This document shows, one piece after another, positions 9,484 to 17,345 of a stretch of DNA of 64,000 nt; position 1 is the first letter of the stretch; the number at the start of each line of letters is the position of its first letter. A program made the translations under genes and the position numbers. The notes beneath the pieces are model-generated. The model did not search any database, was not told where the DNA came from, and saw only the letters and a program-made list of their open reading frames with translations. The stretch lies in contig NZ_NPIB01000006.1 in the NCBI RefSeq assembly GCF_002849605.1, forward strand, positions 1 to 64,000, read 5' to 3'. This stretch comes from Photobacterium carnosum (lineage in GTDB: Bacteria; Pseudomonadota; Gammaproteobacteria; Enterobacterales; Vibrionaceae).

Positions 9484-9521
9484 CTGGTTGTAGATACAGT
9501 ATATACTGTATGAAAAAACAG
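9484..9521 (+). promoter_or_regulatory. Two LexA (SOS) boxes upstream of recN
   Basis: CTGGTTGTAGATACAG (9484-9499) and CTGTATGAAAAAACAG (9506-9521) both fit CTG-N10-CAG, and a TACAGTATATACTGTA palindrome lies between and across them. E. coli recN likewise carries multiple LexA sites. Strong SOS control is inferred. Confidence 0.8.
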
Positions 9522-9546
9522 GTGTTGATTTAAACAGGTGAACACA

Positions 9547-11214
9547 ATGCTCGCGCATATGACGATCTCTAATTTTGCTATTGTCAAAACTCTTCAATTT
9601 GAACTAAAACCAGGCATGACCACCATTACAGGTGAAACTGGTGCAGGTAAATCTATTGCAATTGATGCATTAGGTTTGTGTCTTGGTGATCGTGCTGAAG
9701 CTTCAATGGTAAGGCCGAATGAAGATAAAGCTGAAATTTCAGCGTCATTTTTATTGGCAAACAACCAAGCAGCTCGACGTTGGCTCGAAGATAACGAACT
9801 CAGTGATGGTGAAGAGTGTATTTTGCGCCGAGTGATCACCAAAGAAGGCCGTTCACGTGGCTTTATTAACGGCAGCCCTGTTCCCGCATCACAACAAAAA
9901 GCGTTAGGGCAACTGCTGATCAATATTCATGGTCAACATGCTCACCAACAATTAATGCGCCCTGAATATCAACAACAAATGCTTGATCAATATGCAGGTC
10001 ATCATTTATTAATAAATCGAACTCGCAGCGCCTATCAACGTTGGCGTCAAGCGCATAACGAGCTAAAGCGGTTAACCCAAAGCCGTGATGAAAACGAAGC
10101 GCAAAAACAATTACTGCAATACCAAGTCAAAGAACTCGATGAATTAGCCTTAGGCGAAGAAGAATTTAGTGAAATTGAAGAAGAGCATAAGCGCCTGTCA
10201 AATTCAGGTGAGCTCGCGATTTCAAGCCAAACAGCACTGTCGGTTCTGTATGACAATGACGATGGCAATGCACTGCAACTATTACAACTCGCTTGCCAAG
10301 AGGTAAACAACCTTGGTGAATATGACAGCAGTTTAAGTGCGATTCCGCAAATGCTTGAAGAAGCGATTATTCAAGTTCAAGAAGCTAGCCAAGAATTACG
10401 TAGCTACCTTGATAACTTAGATATGGATCCTCATCGGTTAATTTACCTTGAAGAGCGCTTAACTAAAATCATATCGATGGCACGCAAGCACTATGTAATG
10501 CCAGCAGAGCTTTACCAAAAGCACCATGACTTACTGAAAGAACTTGAAAACCTTGATTGCAGCGATGAACGTTTAGAAGACATGGCGGCTAACGTTGAAT
10601 GTTTACGTCAGCAATGTATTGAAGCCGCTGAAAAATTAAGCAAAAGCCGCCAGCGTTACGCTAAAGAGTTAGATCAAAAAATCACCGAAAGTATGCATAT
10701 GTTAAGTATGGAGCACGGTGAATTTGAAATAGCACTGACAAGCGATCCTGATCGCATGTTAAGCCCGCTAGGCTACGACAGCATTAATTTCTTAGTATCA
10801 ACGAACCCAGGCCAACCGTTACAGCCATTAGGCAAAGTGGCATCGGGTGGTGAGCTTTCCCGTATCTCACTCGCGATTCAAGTGATCACTGCTCAAAAAG
10901 TTGAAACCCCAAGTTTGATTTTCGATGAAGTCGATGTCGGCATCAGTGGCCCAACAGCGGCTATTGTCGGCAAAATGCTACGAAAGCTCGGCAAATCAAC
11001 CCAAGTTATGTGTGTGACTCACTTACCGCAAGTCGCAGGTTGTGGTCATCAGCAAATGTTTGTTGCCAAAAAAACCACTGATGGTCAGACAGAAACCCAA
11101 ATGCGCCCATTGAGTACTGATGATCGTATTGCAGAGCTAGCACGCCTATTAGGTGGCAGTGAGATTACTGAGCGCACTCTCGCAAATGCAAAAGAACTAC
11201 TGGTTGCGGCTTGA
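9547..11214 (+). CDS. recN: DNA repair protein RecN
   Basis: SMC-like ATPase of about 555 residues acting in recombinational repair of double-strand breaks. Walker A GETGAGKS is at about 29-36, a central coiled-coil region at about 150-370, the ABC signature ASGGELSR near 430 and Walker [14 protein letters not shown] near 458. ATG at 9547 gives the usual N-terminus [13 protein letters not shown] with AGGTG upstream; an in-frame GTG at 9538 lies inside that RBS and is rejected. Controlled by the twin LexA boxes. Confidence 0.97.
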   Translation: MLAHMTISNFAIVKTLQFELKPGMTTITGETGAGKSIAIDALGLCLGDRAEASMVRPNEDKAEISASFLLANNQAARRWLEDNELSDGEECILRRVITKEGRSRGFINGSPVPASQQKALGQLLINIHGQHAHQQLMRPEYQQQMLDQYAGHHLLINRTRSAYQRWRQAHNELKRLTQSRDENEAQKQLLQYQVKELDELALGEEEFSEIEEEHKRLSNSGELAISSQTALSVLYDNDDGNALQLLQLACQEVNNLGEYDSSLSAIPQMLEEAIIQVQEASQELRSYLDNLDMDPHRLIYLEERLTKIISMARKHYVMPAELYQKHHDLLKELENLDCSDERLEDMAANVECLRQQCIEAAEKLSKSRQRYAKELDQKITESMHMLSMEHGEFEIALTSDPDRMLSPLGYDSINFLVSTNPGQPLQPLGKVASGGELSRISLAIQVITAQKVETPSLIFDEVDVGISGPTAAIVGKMLRKLGKSTQVMCVTHLPQVAGCGHQQMFVAKKTTDGQTETQMRPLSTDDRIAELARLLGGSEITERTLANAKELLVAA

Positions 11215-11384
11215 TTTAATTTCGCATCTTGCGCGAATATGAAATAAACTAAAACATTGATGCAACTATTGCCATCAGCAGTAGTCGAATATCAAAATAT
11301 ATTACTTTTTTTCTTTACCGCTTTTTACTTCTGCCAAGACCTTGTTTATCATCGCAGCAGTTAAAGCTAAAAAGCCAGGATGCT

Positions 11385-11741
11385 ATGAGTTGGAAAAACA
11401 TTGCAGCCCTAACCTTAGTGTTGGGCTTACTTAGCGGCTGTTCGGTCGCTGAACGTTTGGTTTATCGTATTGATATTGACCAAGGTAACTATGTAGAACA
11501 AAAAAGTGTTAATACCTTGCGTGTTGGCATGACGAAAACACAAGTTCAATATGTACTGGGTACACCTATGTTAGTTGATCCAAGTTACCCCAATACATGG
11601 AACTACATTTTCTACGAACAAAATGGTCATGATAAGCCAGTTCAAAAGAACTTGTTCTTAACCTTCAACCAACAGGCACAGCTTGTTAGTATGAAAGGTG
11701 ATTACAAACAAGGTCCTAACTTCATGGATCCTATGAATTAA
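11385..11741 (+). CDS. bamE: Outer membrane assembly lipoprotein BamE (SmpA)
   Basis: Small lipoprotein of the BAM complex that inserts beta-barrel proteins into the outer membrane, 118 residues. Signal peptide with lipobox LLSGC (Cys19), then the BamE fold with QKSVNTLRVGMTKTQVQYVLG and TPMLVDPSYPNTWNYIF. Follows recN, as in E. coli, with about 170 bp between them. Confidence 0.96.
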   Translation: MSWKNIAALTLVLGLLSGCSVAERLVYRIDIDQGNYVEQKSVNTLRVGMTKTQVQYVLGTPMLVDPSYPNTWNYIFYEQNGHDKPVQKNLFLTFNQQAQLVSMKGDYKQGPNFMDPMN

Positions 11742-11775
11742 TTCTATTCATAGAAAATGGTTGTTTTCAAAGTAA

Positions 11776-11806
11776 TAAAAAAAGCTCGCTAATGGCGAGC
11801 TTTTTG
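11776..11806. terminator. Bidirectional terminator between bamE and rnfH
   Basis: Perfect inverted repeat AAAAAGCTCGC (11779-11789) and GCGAGCTTTTT (11795-11805) between two convergent genes. Confidence 0.9.
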
Positions 11807-11827
11807 TTGTCTGCAATAAAATAAATA

Positions 11828-12136
11828 TTACTTTTCTGCGTCTTTTTTCGCTTGTTCTGCGCGCTTACGGCGGATCTCACGCGGGTCAGCCACTAACGGA
11901 CGATATATTTCAATCCGATCGCCATCACGCGCAGTCGCATCTAATTTCACATTACGACTGTAGATACCAACTTTATTGATATTCAAATCAATCTCAGGAT
12001 ACATAGTTAATATCCCTGATTGCTCGATGATCGCTTGAATAGGCGTTTCAGCAACAACCGCCAGCTTTAACACCCGTTGTACGTTGGGCAGTGCAAAAAC
12101 AACCTCAACATGAATTAAGGGTTGATCAGAATGCAT
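11828..12136 (-). CDS. rnfH: RnfH family ubiquitin-like protein (RatB)
   Basis: Protein of 102 residues from UPF0125/RnfH, a beta-grasp family. Conserved features are HVEVVFALP near the N-terminus, EIDLNINKVGIYSRNVKLD, and GDRIEIYRPLVADPREIRRKRA near the C-terminus. Its function is poorly defined; the E. coli homologue is called RatB from its pairing with RatA. Start overlaps the ratA stop by 11 bp, indicating translational coupling. Confidence 0.92.
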   Translation of the reverse strand: MHSDQPLIHVEVVFALPNVQRVLKLAVVAETPIQAIIEQSGILTMYPEIDLNINKVGIYSRNVKLDATARDGDRIEIYRPLVADPREIRRKRAEQAKKDAEK

Positions 12137-12560
12137 ACACTTCTCTTGCTCGCTGTGTGAACGCCTGCACCATATTACCGGTCAGATCACGAAAAATTTT
12201 ACCAAAGGCAATATCAATCAGCCCACTGGTAAATTCAAACTCTAAGTTTAATTCAATTTTACACGCTGTCGCATCAAGTTCAGTAAATGTCCATCCGCCA
12301 ACTAATTTTCGAAAAGGACCATCCACCAGCTGCATTTGAATCTGGTTAAAATCAACCAATTTATTATGCGTCACAAATGTTTTGCGTATACCCGCCTTAG
12401 CAATATCAACCGAGGCCATCATATGGCTGGCTGAACTCTCAATGATTTTACTACCTGCACAGCCGGGTAAAAACATCGGGTAAGATTCAACATCATTCAC
12501 CAAGTTAAACATTTGTTGTGCGCTAAAAGGCACCAGTGCCGAACGGCTAATTTGTGGCAT
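12126..12560 (-). CDS. ratA: RatA family START-domain protein (Coq10-like)
   Basis: Protein of 144 residues with a single polyketide-cyclase/START domain. Signature stretches are QMFNLVNDVESYPMFLPGC at the N-terminus and FEFTSGLIDIAFGKIFRDLT at the C-terminus. E. coli RatA was reported to block 70S assembly, and relatives act as ubiquinone-binding Coq10 proteins; which role applies here cannot be read from sequence. ATG at 12560 follows AAGGAG; the upstream in-frame start at 12581 is less likely. Divergent from smpB. Confidence 0.93.
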   Translation of the reverse strand: MPQISRSALVPFSAQQMFNLVNDVESYPMFLPGCAGSKIIESSASHMMASVDIAKAGIRKTFVTHNKLVDFNQIQMQLVDGPFRKLVGGWTFTELDATACKIELNLEFEFTSGLIDIAFGKIFRDLTGNMVQAFTQRAREVYAF

Positions 12561-12765
12561 AGTTTCTCCTTCATCGAACACATCCTCACCCTGAAGATAA
12601 AATCTATTCGTTGCGTTTAGTCAATGATACCATTACTGGGCTATCGACCAAAATAACAGTTACCATCAAGCGGTATTATGGTAACGTCCATAGCTTATTC
12701 GACCAGAAAAATCACTGATATTAGATTTTGTTCTGGGACTGCAACAATGACTCTACGAGGTCAAC

Positions 12766-13242
12766 ATGGCTAAAAAACCAAAGCAAAGTAGCAATACTAT
12801 TGCCAAAAATAAAAGCGCTCGTTTTGAATTTTCCATCGGCGACGAATACGAAGCCGGAATGGTACTACAAGGTTGGGAAGTAAAAGCCATCCGTGACGGT
12901 AAAGTAAACATGACTGAAAGCTATGTTTTCTTACGTAACGGTGAAGCCTTTATTTCAGGCTTAACCATTGCACCATTAAATGCAGCATCAACCCACGTTG
13001 TCGCTGATCCAACCCGTGTACGTAAGCTATTGCTTAACCGTCGTGAACTGAGAAAAATCGAAGATTCAGTAAACCGCGAAGGCGATACTATCGTGGCATT
13101 GGTGATGTACTGGAGCACTTCTTTCGTAAAAGTGAAGATCGGTACTGCACGTGGTAAGAAACTGCATGATAAACGCGCTGACAGCAAAGCCAAAGATTGG
13201 CAACGTGATAAAGCCCGCATCATGAAAGGTAGTAACCGTTAA
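12766..13242 (+). CDS. smpB: SsrA-binding protein SmpB
   Basis: tmRNA-binding protein of 158 residues required for trans-translation. It shows the OB-fold sequence ([19 protein letters not shown]), [17 protein letters not shown], and the C-terminal basic tail [20 protein letters not shown] that enters the vacant A/mRNA channel. Its partner ssrA lies 111 bp downstream. Confidence 0.98.
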   Translation: MAKKPKQSSNTIAKNKSARFEFSIGDEYEAGMVLQGWEVKAIRDGKVNMTESYVFLRNGEAFISGLTIAPLNAASTHVVADPTRVRKLLLNRRELRKIEDSVNREGDTIVALVMYWSTSFVKVKIGTARGKKLHDKRADSKAKDWQRDKARIMKGSNR

Positions 13243-13314
13243 GCTACCTATGCAACATGATGTTAGCATTTGAATAGTAATCAATCACTTGGTCAATAAA
13301 TTATAATATAGTTA

Positions 13315-13342
13315 TTGACCTTGTTAAATATTCTGCTAACAT
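13315..13342 (+). promoter_or_regulatory. Promoter of ssrA
   Basis: TTGACC (13315-13320), 16-bp spacer, TAACAT (13337-13342), about 12 bp before the mature tmRNA 5' end. Confidence 0.65.
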
Positions 13343-13353
13343 CAATCGCATCT

Positions 13354-13723
13354 GGGGCTGATTCAGGATTCGACAGGATCACGAAGGCTTGTGGAGCATG
13401 TCGAGGTGCGGTTTGCCTCGTTAAACAACCGCAAAAAAATAGTCGCAAACGACGAAAACTTCGCACTAGCAGCTTAATACCCTGCTGAGAGCGCTCCTGC
13501 CCTAGCTTCCGCTTGTAAGACGGGGATTAACAGGGGTTCAAACCCAAACGAGATAGCGAGGGATTCTTTGACTAGAGAGATGAACCGCGAAATAGAATTC
13601 TGGTATGTATTTGCATAGCGTGTCAATTCGCAGTGACGATACGAGAATAAAGATTGACTAAGCATGTAGCGCCATCTGTTAGACTGATTTTGGACGCGGG
13701 TTCAAATCCCGCCAGCTCCACCA
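13354..13723 (+). ncRNA. ssrA: tmRNA (transfer-messenger RNA)
   Basis: The 5' end GGGGCTGATTCAGGATTCGAC and 3' end GGTTCAAATCCCGCCAGCTCCACCA (read in parts) pair to form the alanine acceptor-like domain. The tag reading frame at 13445-13477 encodes ANDENFALAA then TAA (E. coli has Tyr instead of Phe), resuming at GCA. Total length is about 370 nt. The 3' end is a common integration target for P4-type integrases, and here it is followed by island DNA. Confidence 0.97.
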
Positions 13724-13734
13724 AACGTTTGGAA

Positions 13735-13766
13735 AGGGCCACTTCTTTTGAAGTGGCCTTTTTTAA
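13735..13766 (+). terminator. Terminator after ssrA
   Basis: Stem GGCCACTTC (13737-13745), loop TTTT, GAAGTGGCC (13750-13758), then six T. Confidence 0.92.
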
Positions 13767-13880
13767 TGCCTAAAATTCAGTAAAATCATCGTATTAGCTT
13801 GTTTTACGTCCTTATATTCCCTCTGTTGACTTACTTTAGCTCACCGTTGATATGCACGGTTATGGCCGTCCTTTATTTTC

Positions 13881-14332
13881 ATGACGCGCCCATCAGAAGC
13901 AGCAGGCGCTCGCTGGGACGAAATAGATTTAGAAGCAAAAGTCTGGACGATTCCACCAGCAAGAATGAAAAAACGTCGTGAGCATCGTATTCCATTAACT
14001 AAGCAAGCCATTGCCCTATTGGAAATCATGAAACCAATTAGTGGACATCGAGAATTTGTGTTTCCATCCGATAGCGATCCATTAAAACCATGTAATAGCC
14101 AAACGGCAAACATGGCTCTTAAACGAATGGGCTTTGCGGGGAGGCTTGTTAGCCATGGTCTAGCTCACTTGCGAGTACTACGCTTAACGAGCAAGGCTTT
14201 GAAGCAGATTTGATTGAAGCTGTATTAGCACACGTTGATGATAACCAAGTACGTAGTGCTTATAACCGTACTGATTATTTAGAAAGACGTATTCCTATGA
14301 TGGAGTGGTGGAGTGGTGGAGTGGTGGAGTGA
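13881..14332 (+). pseudogene. P4-type tyrosine integrase, C-terminal remnant with frameshift
   Basis: The first frame reads MTRPSEAAGARWDEIDLEAK, then TIPPARMKKRREHRIPLT and VSHGLAHLRV; the next frame continues ALASTTLNEQGF, IEAVLAH, VRSAYNRTDYLERR. Together these are the catalytic C-terminal half of a P4-family phage integrase (Arg, H-x-x-R region, H and Tyr). The N-terminal half (roughly 240 residues) is absent. A frameshift sits at about 14160, exactly at the HGLR box, so the catalytic HxxR is broken. The tail ends in an 8-bp tandem repeat. Clearly non-functional. Confidence 0.88.
14303..14332 (+). repeat. Short tandem repeat (8-bp unit GAGTGGTG, about 3.7 copies)
   Basis: GAGTGGTG repeated three times plus GAGTGA at the end of the integrase remnant. 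It replaces the usual C-terminal residues after MMEWW. Confidence 0.85.
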
Positions 14333-14391
14333 GTATATAAATGACTCGGCTCAGGGTAGCCTATCAATAACAGGAAAAGTATAACGACCTA

Positions 14392-14420
14392 TTGACAATA
14401 TTAAAAAAAATAATTAATAG
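14392..14420 (+). promoter_or_regulatory. Candidate sigma-70 promoter for the 14453 membrane protein
   Basis: TTGACA (14392-14397), 17-bp AT-rich spacer, TAATAG (14415-14420), ending 33 bp before the ATG. Confidence 0.55.
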
Positions 14421-14452
14421 TAATTATCTATTATTAAAAGTAAATTTATCAA

Positions 14453-14908
14453 ATGACGCTTAAAGAAAAAGTCGAACTAGTTTATAAACAATTAAAAGAT
14501 GAGTTTTATGAGATTATTTTAGGACCATCAATTTTAATACTAATTGCATTAATTATTACTATTATTAGTAATAAAAATTTGGCTATTAATGATGTAACGT
14601 CTGCGCTTATATCTAGCAGTTTATTTGTAATAATAACAATCTGCATGATAAATTACCTACTCCCAATTACTTATATAATAAAAACTAAAAAATCAAATAT
14701 ATATGCTGTCAAAATGCTCGAATATGGCATGGGATTTATTCGTACTCTTATATCATTTTGCTTGTACATAATTATATTTTTGGCTTTTAATTTAAAGCAT
14801 CCAGATTTCAACATTATAATTTTTTACATGTTAATCTTTGTAATGTCATTCTTACTATTTATAAATATTATGACAAAATTCATTATTGCTAAATATAGAA
14901 TAAACTAA
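14453..14908 (+). CDS. Small hypothetical membrane protein
   Basis: Not recognised. Predicted 151 residues with four strongly hydrophobic segments: about 23-41 (ILGPSILILIALIITII), 51-72, 92-112 and 120-140. A short charged N-terminus (MTLKEKVELVYKQLKDEF) precedes them and a basic tail (KFIIAKYRIN) ends the protein. Very AT-rich, unlike the flanking core genes. Has its own promoter-like sequence and terminator, so it need not belong to the helicase-DarT operon. A small four-helix membrane protein in a defence island could be an effector or immunity component, but nothing in the sequence proves this. Confidence 0.6.
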   Translation: MTLKEKVELVYKQLKDEFYEIILGPSILILIALIITIISNKNLAINDVTSALISSSLFVIITICMINYLLPITYIIKTKKSNIYAVKMLEYGMGFIRTLISFCLYIIIFLAFNLKHPDFNIIIFYMLIFVMSFLLFINIMTKFIIAKYRIN

Positions 14909-14924
14909 TATCAATATAGTAATA

Positions 14925-14958
14925 GAAGTCGTTTATCTTTTAGATATTCGACTTTTTT
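14925..14958 (+). terminator. Terminator after the small membrane protein gene
   Basis: AAGTCG...TATC/GATA...CGACTT stem followed by TTTTTT, starting about 17 bp after the stop codon. Confidence 0.65.
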
Positions 14959-15284
14959 ACTTAAATTCTCATGATTAGGTATATAAATAAGCATAAGCGA
15001 ATAGATTTACAATATATTAACCAAGTTTAATTTTAAAAATAAACATGTTCAATACCTAGAACCAATCTATAGAGATCACCAAGTTTCAATATAATAAAAC
15101 TAGTGGCCATAACGATAAATCATTCATAATAATTAAACAAACCATCAGAAAACACCTTAACTAGCTGTTAATTAAGCCATTACCGCCCTATTTTGCTACA
15201 AATATCACTAAAAAAATAAAGACAACCAGTATCATACACGTCACATATGATATACGCATAAAAAATAAGGCCATTAGATTCTAT
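14959..15284. other. AT-rich intergenic region upstream of the helicase-DarT-ARH operon
   Basis: About 325 bp without a credible reading frame. A TATGAT-like -10 lies near 15247-15252 but has no clear -35. The promoter of the downstream operon must lie here; no operator or repeat stands out. Confidence 0.5.
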
Positions 15285-16691
15285 ATGGAAGCATTAAAAA
15301 CAGTAAATTTAACTCCAGAGCAAAGAGCATTGGCTATAAATACCATGCCAATGAATCGGATTATTCGTGGTGCAGCTGGTAGTGGTAAAACAACAAGTGC
15401 GTTATTTTTACTTAAAATAGGATTATTACACCATAAGACAATGAAAATGCGTACTGGAGATACGTCACCAATCAAAGCGATTGTATTTACATTCAATAAA
15501 ACATTAAAAGCTTATGTTGAGTCACTTGCAAAACAAATAGCAGGCGATGTGACAGATATTGCAATAGATATTGAAGTTGTTCATTTAGCTAAATACATGA
15601 TGGATAGGTACCCTTACGCAGAAGATCAACATCTTCGTATCACTCCTCATAAAATGGGAATTCCTTTTCATATATTATCAAGATCCCCTCTATCATATAT
15701 AGATACTCTAGATGAAATTGAATATATCTTAGGTAGATACAGATATTATGAATTTAACACTTATATAGAAAATGAAATTGCTAGTAGAACAAATAAATAT
15801 ACAACTAACAAAGAAATTCGAAAAAATATAATTGATTTTGCCGTAAAACCATATATTGATTTTAAATCACATAATAATTTTATAGATTTAAATGATATGA
15901 CAAATTATTTCGCCTCAAATAAAGTAGACTCATTTGAAGTATTAATAGCTGATGAATGTCAGGATTTTTCTACTAACGATTTAAGATCTATCATTAACCA
16001 ACTATCTAACGATAGTTTTGGTACCTTCGTATTAGATACAGCACAAAAAATATATAAGCGTTCATTTACATGGAAAGAGGTTGGATTAACCATTCGTCCT
16101 GAAAACTCATTTAGATTAGAAAGAAACTATCGTAACACAAAAGAAATAGCTGACTTTGCATCATGCTTATTAAAGAAAGTTAATCTTGACCATGATGCAA
16201 CACTCCCAAATAACTCAAGTTGCGATACTAGTGGCGCAAAGCCGATAATATTTGAGGGCTTATTCAGTGAACAAGCGTCTTTCGCCATAAACTATATTAA
16301 AAATAATATTGATTTACAGCATGAAACTGTCGCCTTTCTACATCGTAAAGGGTATGGATATTTTGAATATCTTCGTTGTCAATTAACACAAAATAACCTC
16401 CCATATTGTGAAATAACAAGTCAACATAATTGGCCATCTGGGACTCAAAATATCGCCTTATCTACCTTACATTCAGTCAAAGGGCTTGAATTTGATCATG
16501 TTTTTATAATTGGACTTAATGAAGAACACTTTATATATGATGAAGTCAATGATCACGATTACCAAGAAGCCTGTCGCTTAGTTGCAATGGGAATAACAAG
16601 AGCAAAAAAAACTATTCTCCTTGGTTACAAAAAAGAAAATAAGCCCTTATTTATCAATGAGTTCTGTGCGTCCACTTACGAAATGAAATAA
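15285..16691 (+). CDS. UvrD/Rep-like superfamily 1 DNA helicase
   Basis: Predicted 468-residue SF1 helicase. N-terminal Q-motif-like LTPEQRALAI at 9-18, Walker A GAAGSGKTT at 29-37, Walker B LIADECQDFS at about 220-229, motif IV-like FRLERNYRNTKEIADFA at about 276-292, motif V STLHSVKGLEFDHVFIIG at about 393-410 and motif VI RLVAMGITRAKK at 431-442. It is compact (UvrD is about 720 aa), with small 1B/2B insertions. First gene of an operon: its stop is 2 bp before the DarT-like gene. The Shine-Dalgarno sequence is weak. Likely the DNA-acting or sensing part of the system. AT-rich, consistent with acquisition. All catalytic motifs are intact. Confidence 0.9.
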   Translation: MEALKTVNLTPEQRALAINTMPMNRIIRGAAGSGKTTSALFLLKIGLLHHKTMKMRTGDTSPIKAIVFTFNKTLKAYVESLAKQIAGDVTDIAIDIEVVHLAKYMMDRYPYAEDQHLRITPHKMGIPFHILSRSPLSYIDTLDEIEYILGRYRYYEFNTYIENEIASRTNKYTTNKEIRKNIIDFAVKPYIDFKSHNNFIDLNDMTNYFASNKVDSFEVLIADECQDFSTNDLRSIINQLSNDSFGTFVLDTAQKIYKRSFTWKEVGLTIRPENSFRLERNYRNTKEIADFASCLLKKVNLDHDATLPNNSSCDTSGAKPIIFEGLFSEQASFAINYIKNNIDLQHETVAFLHRKGYGYFEYLRCQLTQNNLPYCEITSQHNWPSGTQNIALSTLHSVKGLEFDHVFIIGLNEEHFIYDEVNDHDYQEACRLVAMGITRAKKTILLGYKKENKPLFINEFCASTYEMK

Positions 16692-16693
16692 AA

Positions 16694-17344
16694 ATGTCGA
16701 ATATAAAAAGTTTTATAGCTACTCATAAAATAGAAGAAGTTCTTCATTTTTCAACTAATCATGGTCTTGTCGGCATGGCAAGTCTTAACGCTATAATTTC
16801 AAGAGATCAGATTAAAGACATGGATCCCAATAGCCCTCTTTATGCTTTAAACGCTAAGAATGCTAAATTCAGATCAGATCCGGAATGGATTGAATATGTA
16901 AATCTATCAATAAGTCGAATTAACTCTAGTTTCTTTAGATTTAGCCGCACTTGGAAAAGAGCTCCTTATGATTATTGGATAATACTATCTTTCAAACCTG
17001 AGATATTAGAACATCAAAATGTTGTATTCTCTACAACAAACAATATTTATCATCGTTCATGTATTAGGAAACAAGGTATTGATGGTTTAAAAAATTGCTT
17101 CGCTGACTCTGTTATTTCAAAAAATAACACCCGTATAACTAGAACGAAAGATTTACCTTTAAACTGGACTACATGTCCCGAAGCTGAAGTTCTATATTAC
17201 AAAACTTTATCACTTGATTATCTAAATTGTATTTACGTCGAAGACAATGATACTTATGATCAAGTGGTAACAACACTATTTGCATTGACAGATAAAACTG
17301 ATTTTAATGTAATCATTAACCAAGATAAATTTAAAGGACTATGA
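16694..17344 (+). CDS. DarT-like (DUF4433) ADP-ribosyltransferase, probable toxin
   Basis: Predicted 216 residues. It opens with VLHFSTNHGLVGMASLNAIISRDQI (16-40 region), resembling the NAD-binding start of DarT enzymes, which ADP-ribosylate bases in single-stranded DNA. A middle strand DYWIILSFKPEILEHQNVVFSTTNN (93-117 region) matches the family pattern, and CPEAEVLYYKTL (161-172) carries the probable catalytic Glu (Glu165, possibly Glu163). The candidate NAD-binding His is His18. Assignment is by pattern recognition, not search. The ATG has almost no Shine-Dalgarno sequence, in contrast with the next gene. It sits between a helicase and a glycohydrolase, which fits modification of DNA and its reversal. 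Confidence 0.72.
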   Translation: MSNIKSFIATHKIEEVLHFSTNHGLVGMASLNAIISRDQIKDMDPNSPLYALNAKNAKFRSDPEWIEYVNLSISRINSSFFRFSRTWKRAPYDYWIILSFKPEILEHQNVVFSTTNNIYHRSCIRKQGIDGLKNCFADSVISKNNTRITRTKDLPLNWTTCPEAEVLYYKTLSLDYLNCIYVEDNDTYDQVVTTLFALTDKTDFNVIINQDKFKGL

Positions 17345-17345
17345 A

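Noticed and set aside
13474..13665. Minus-strand ORF of 63 aa within ssrA
   Set aside because: It lies wholly inside the tmRNA gene and has no protein-family features.
13799..13981. 60-aa ORF after ssrA
   Set aside because: Out of frame with the integrase remnant and overlapping it; no sign of coding function.
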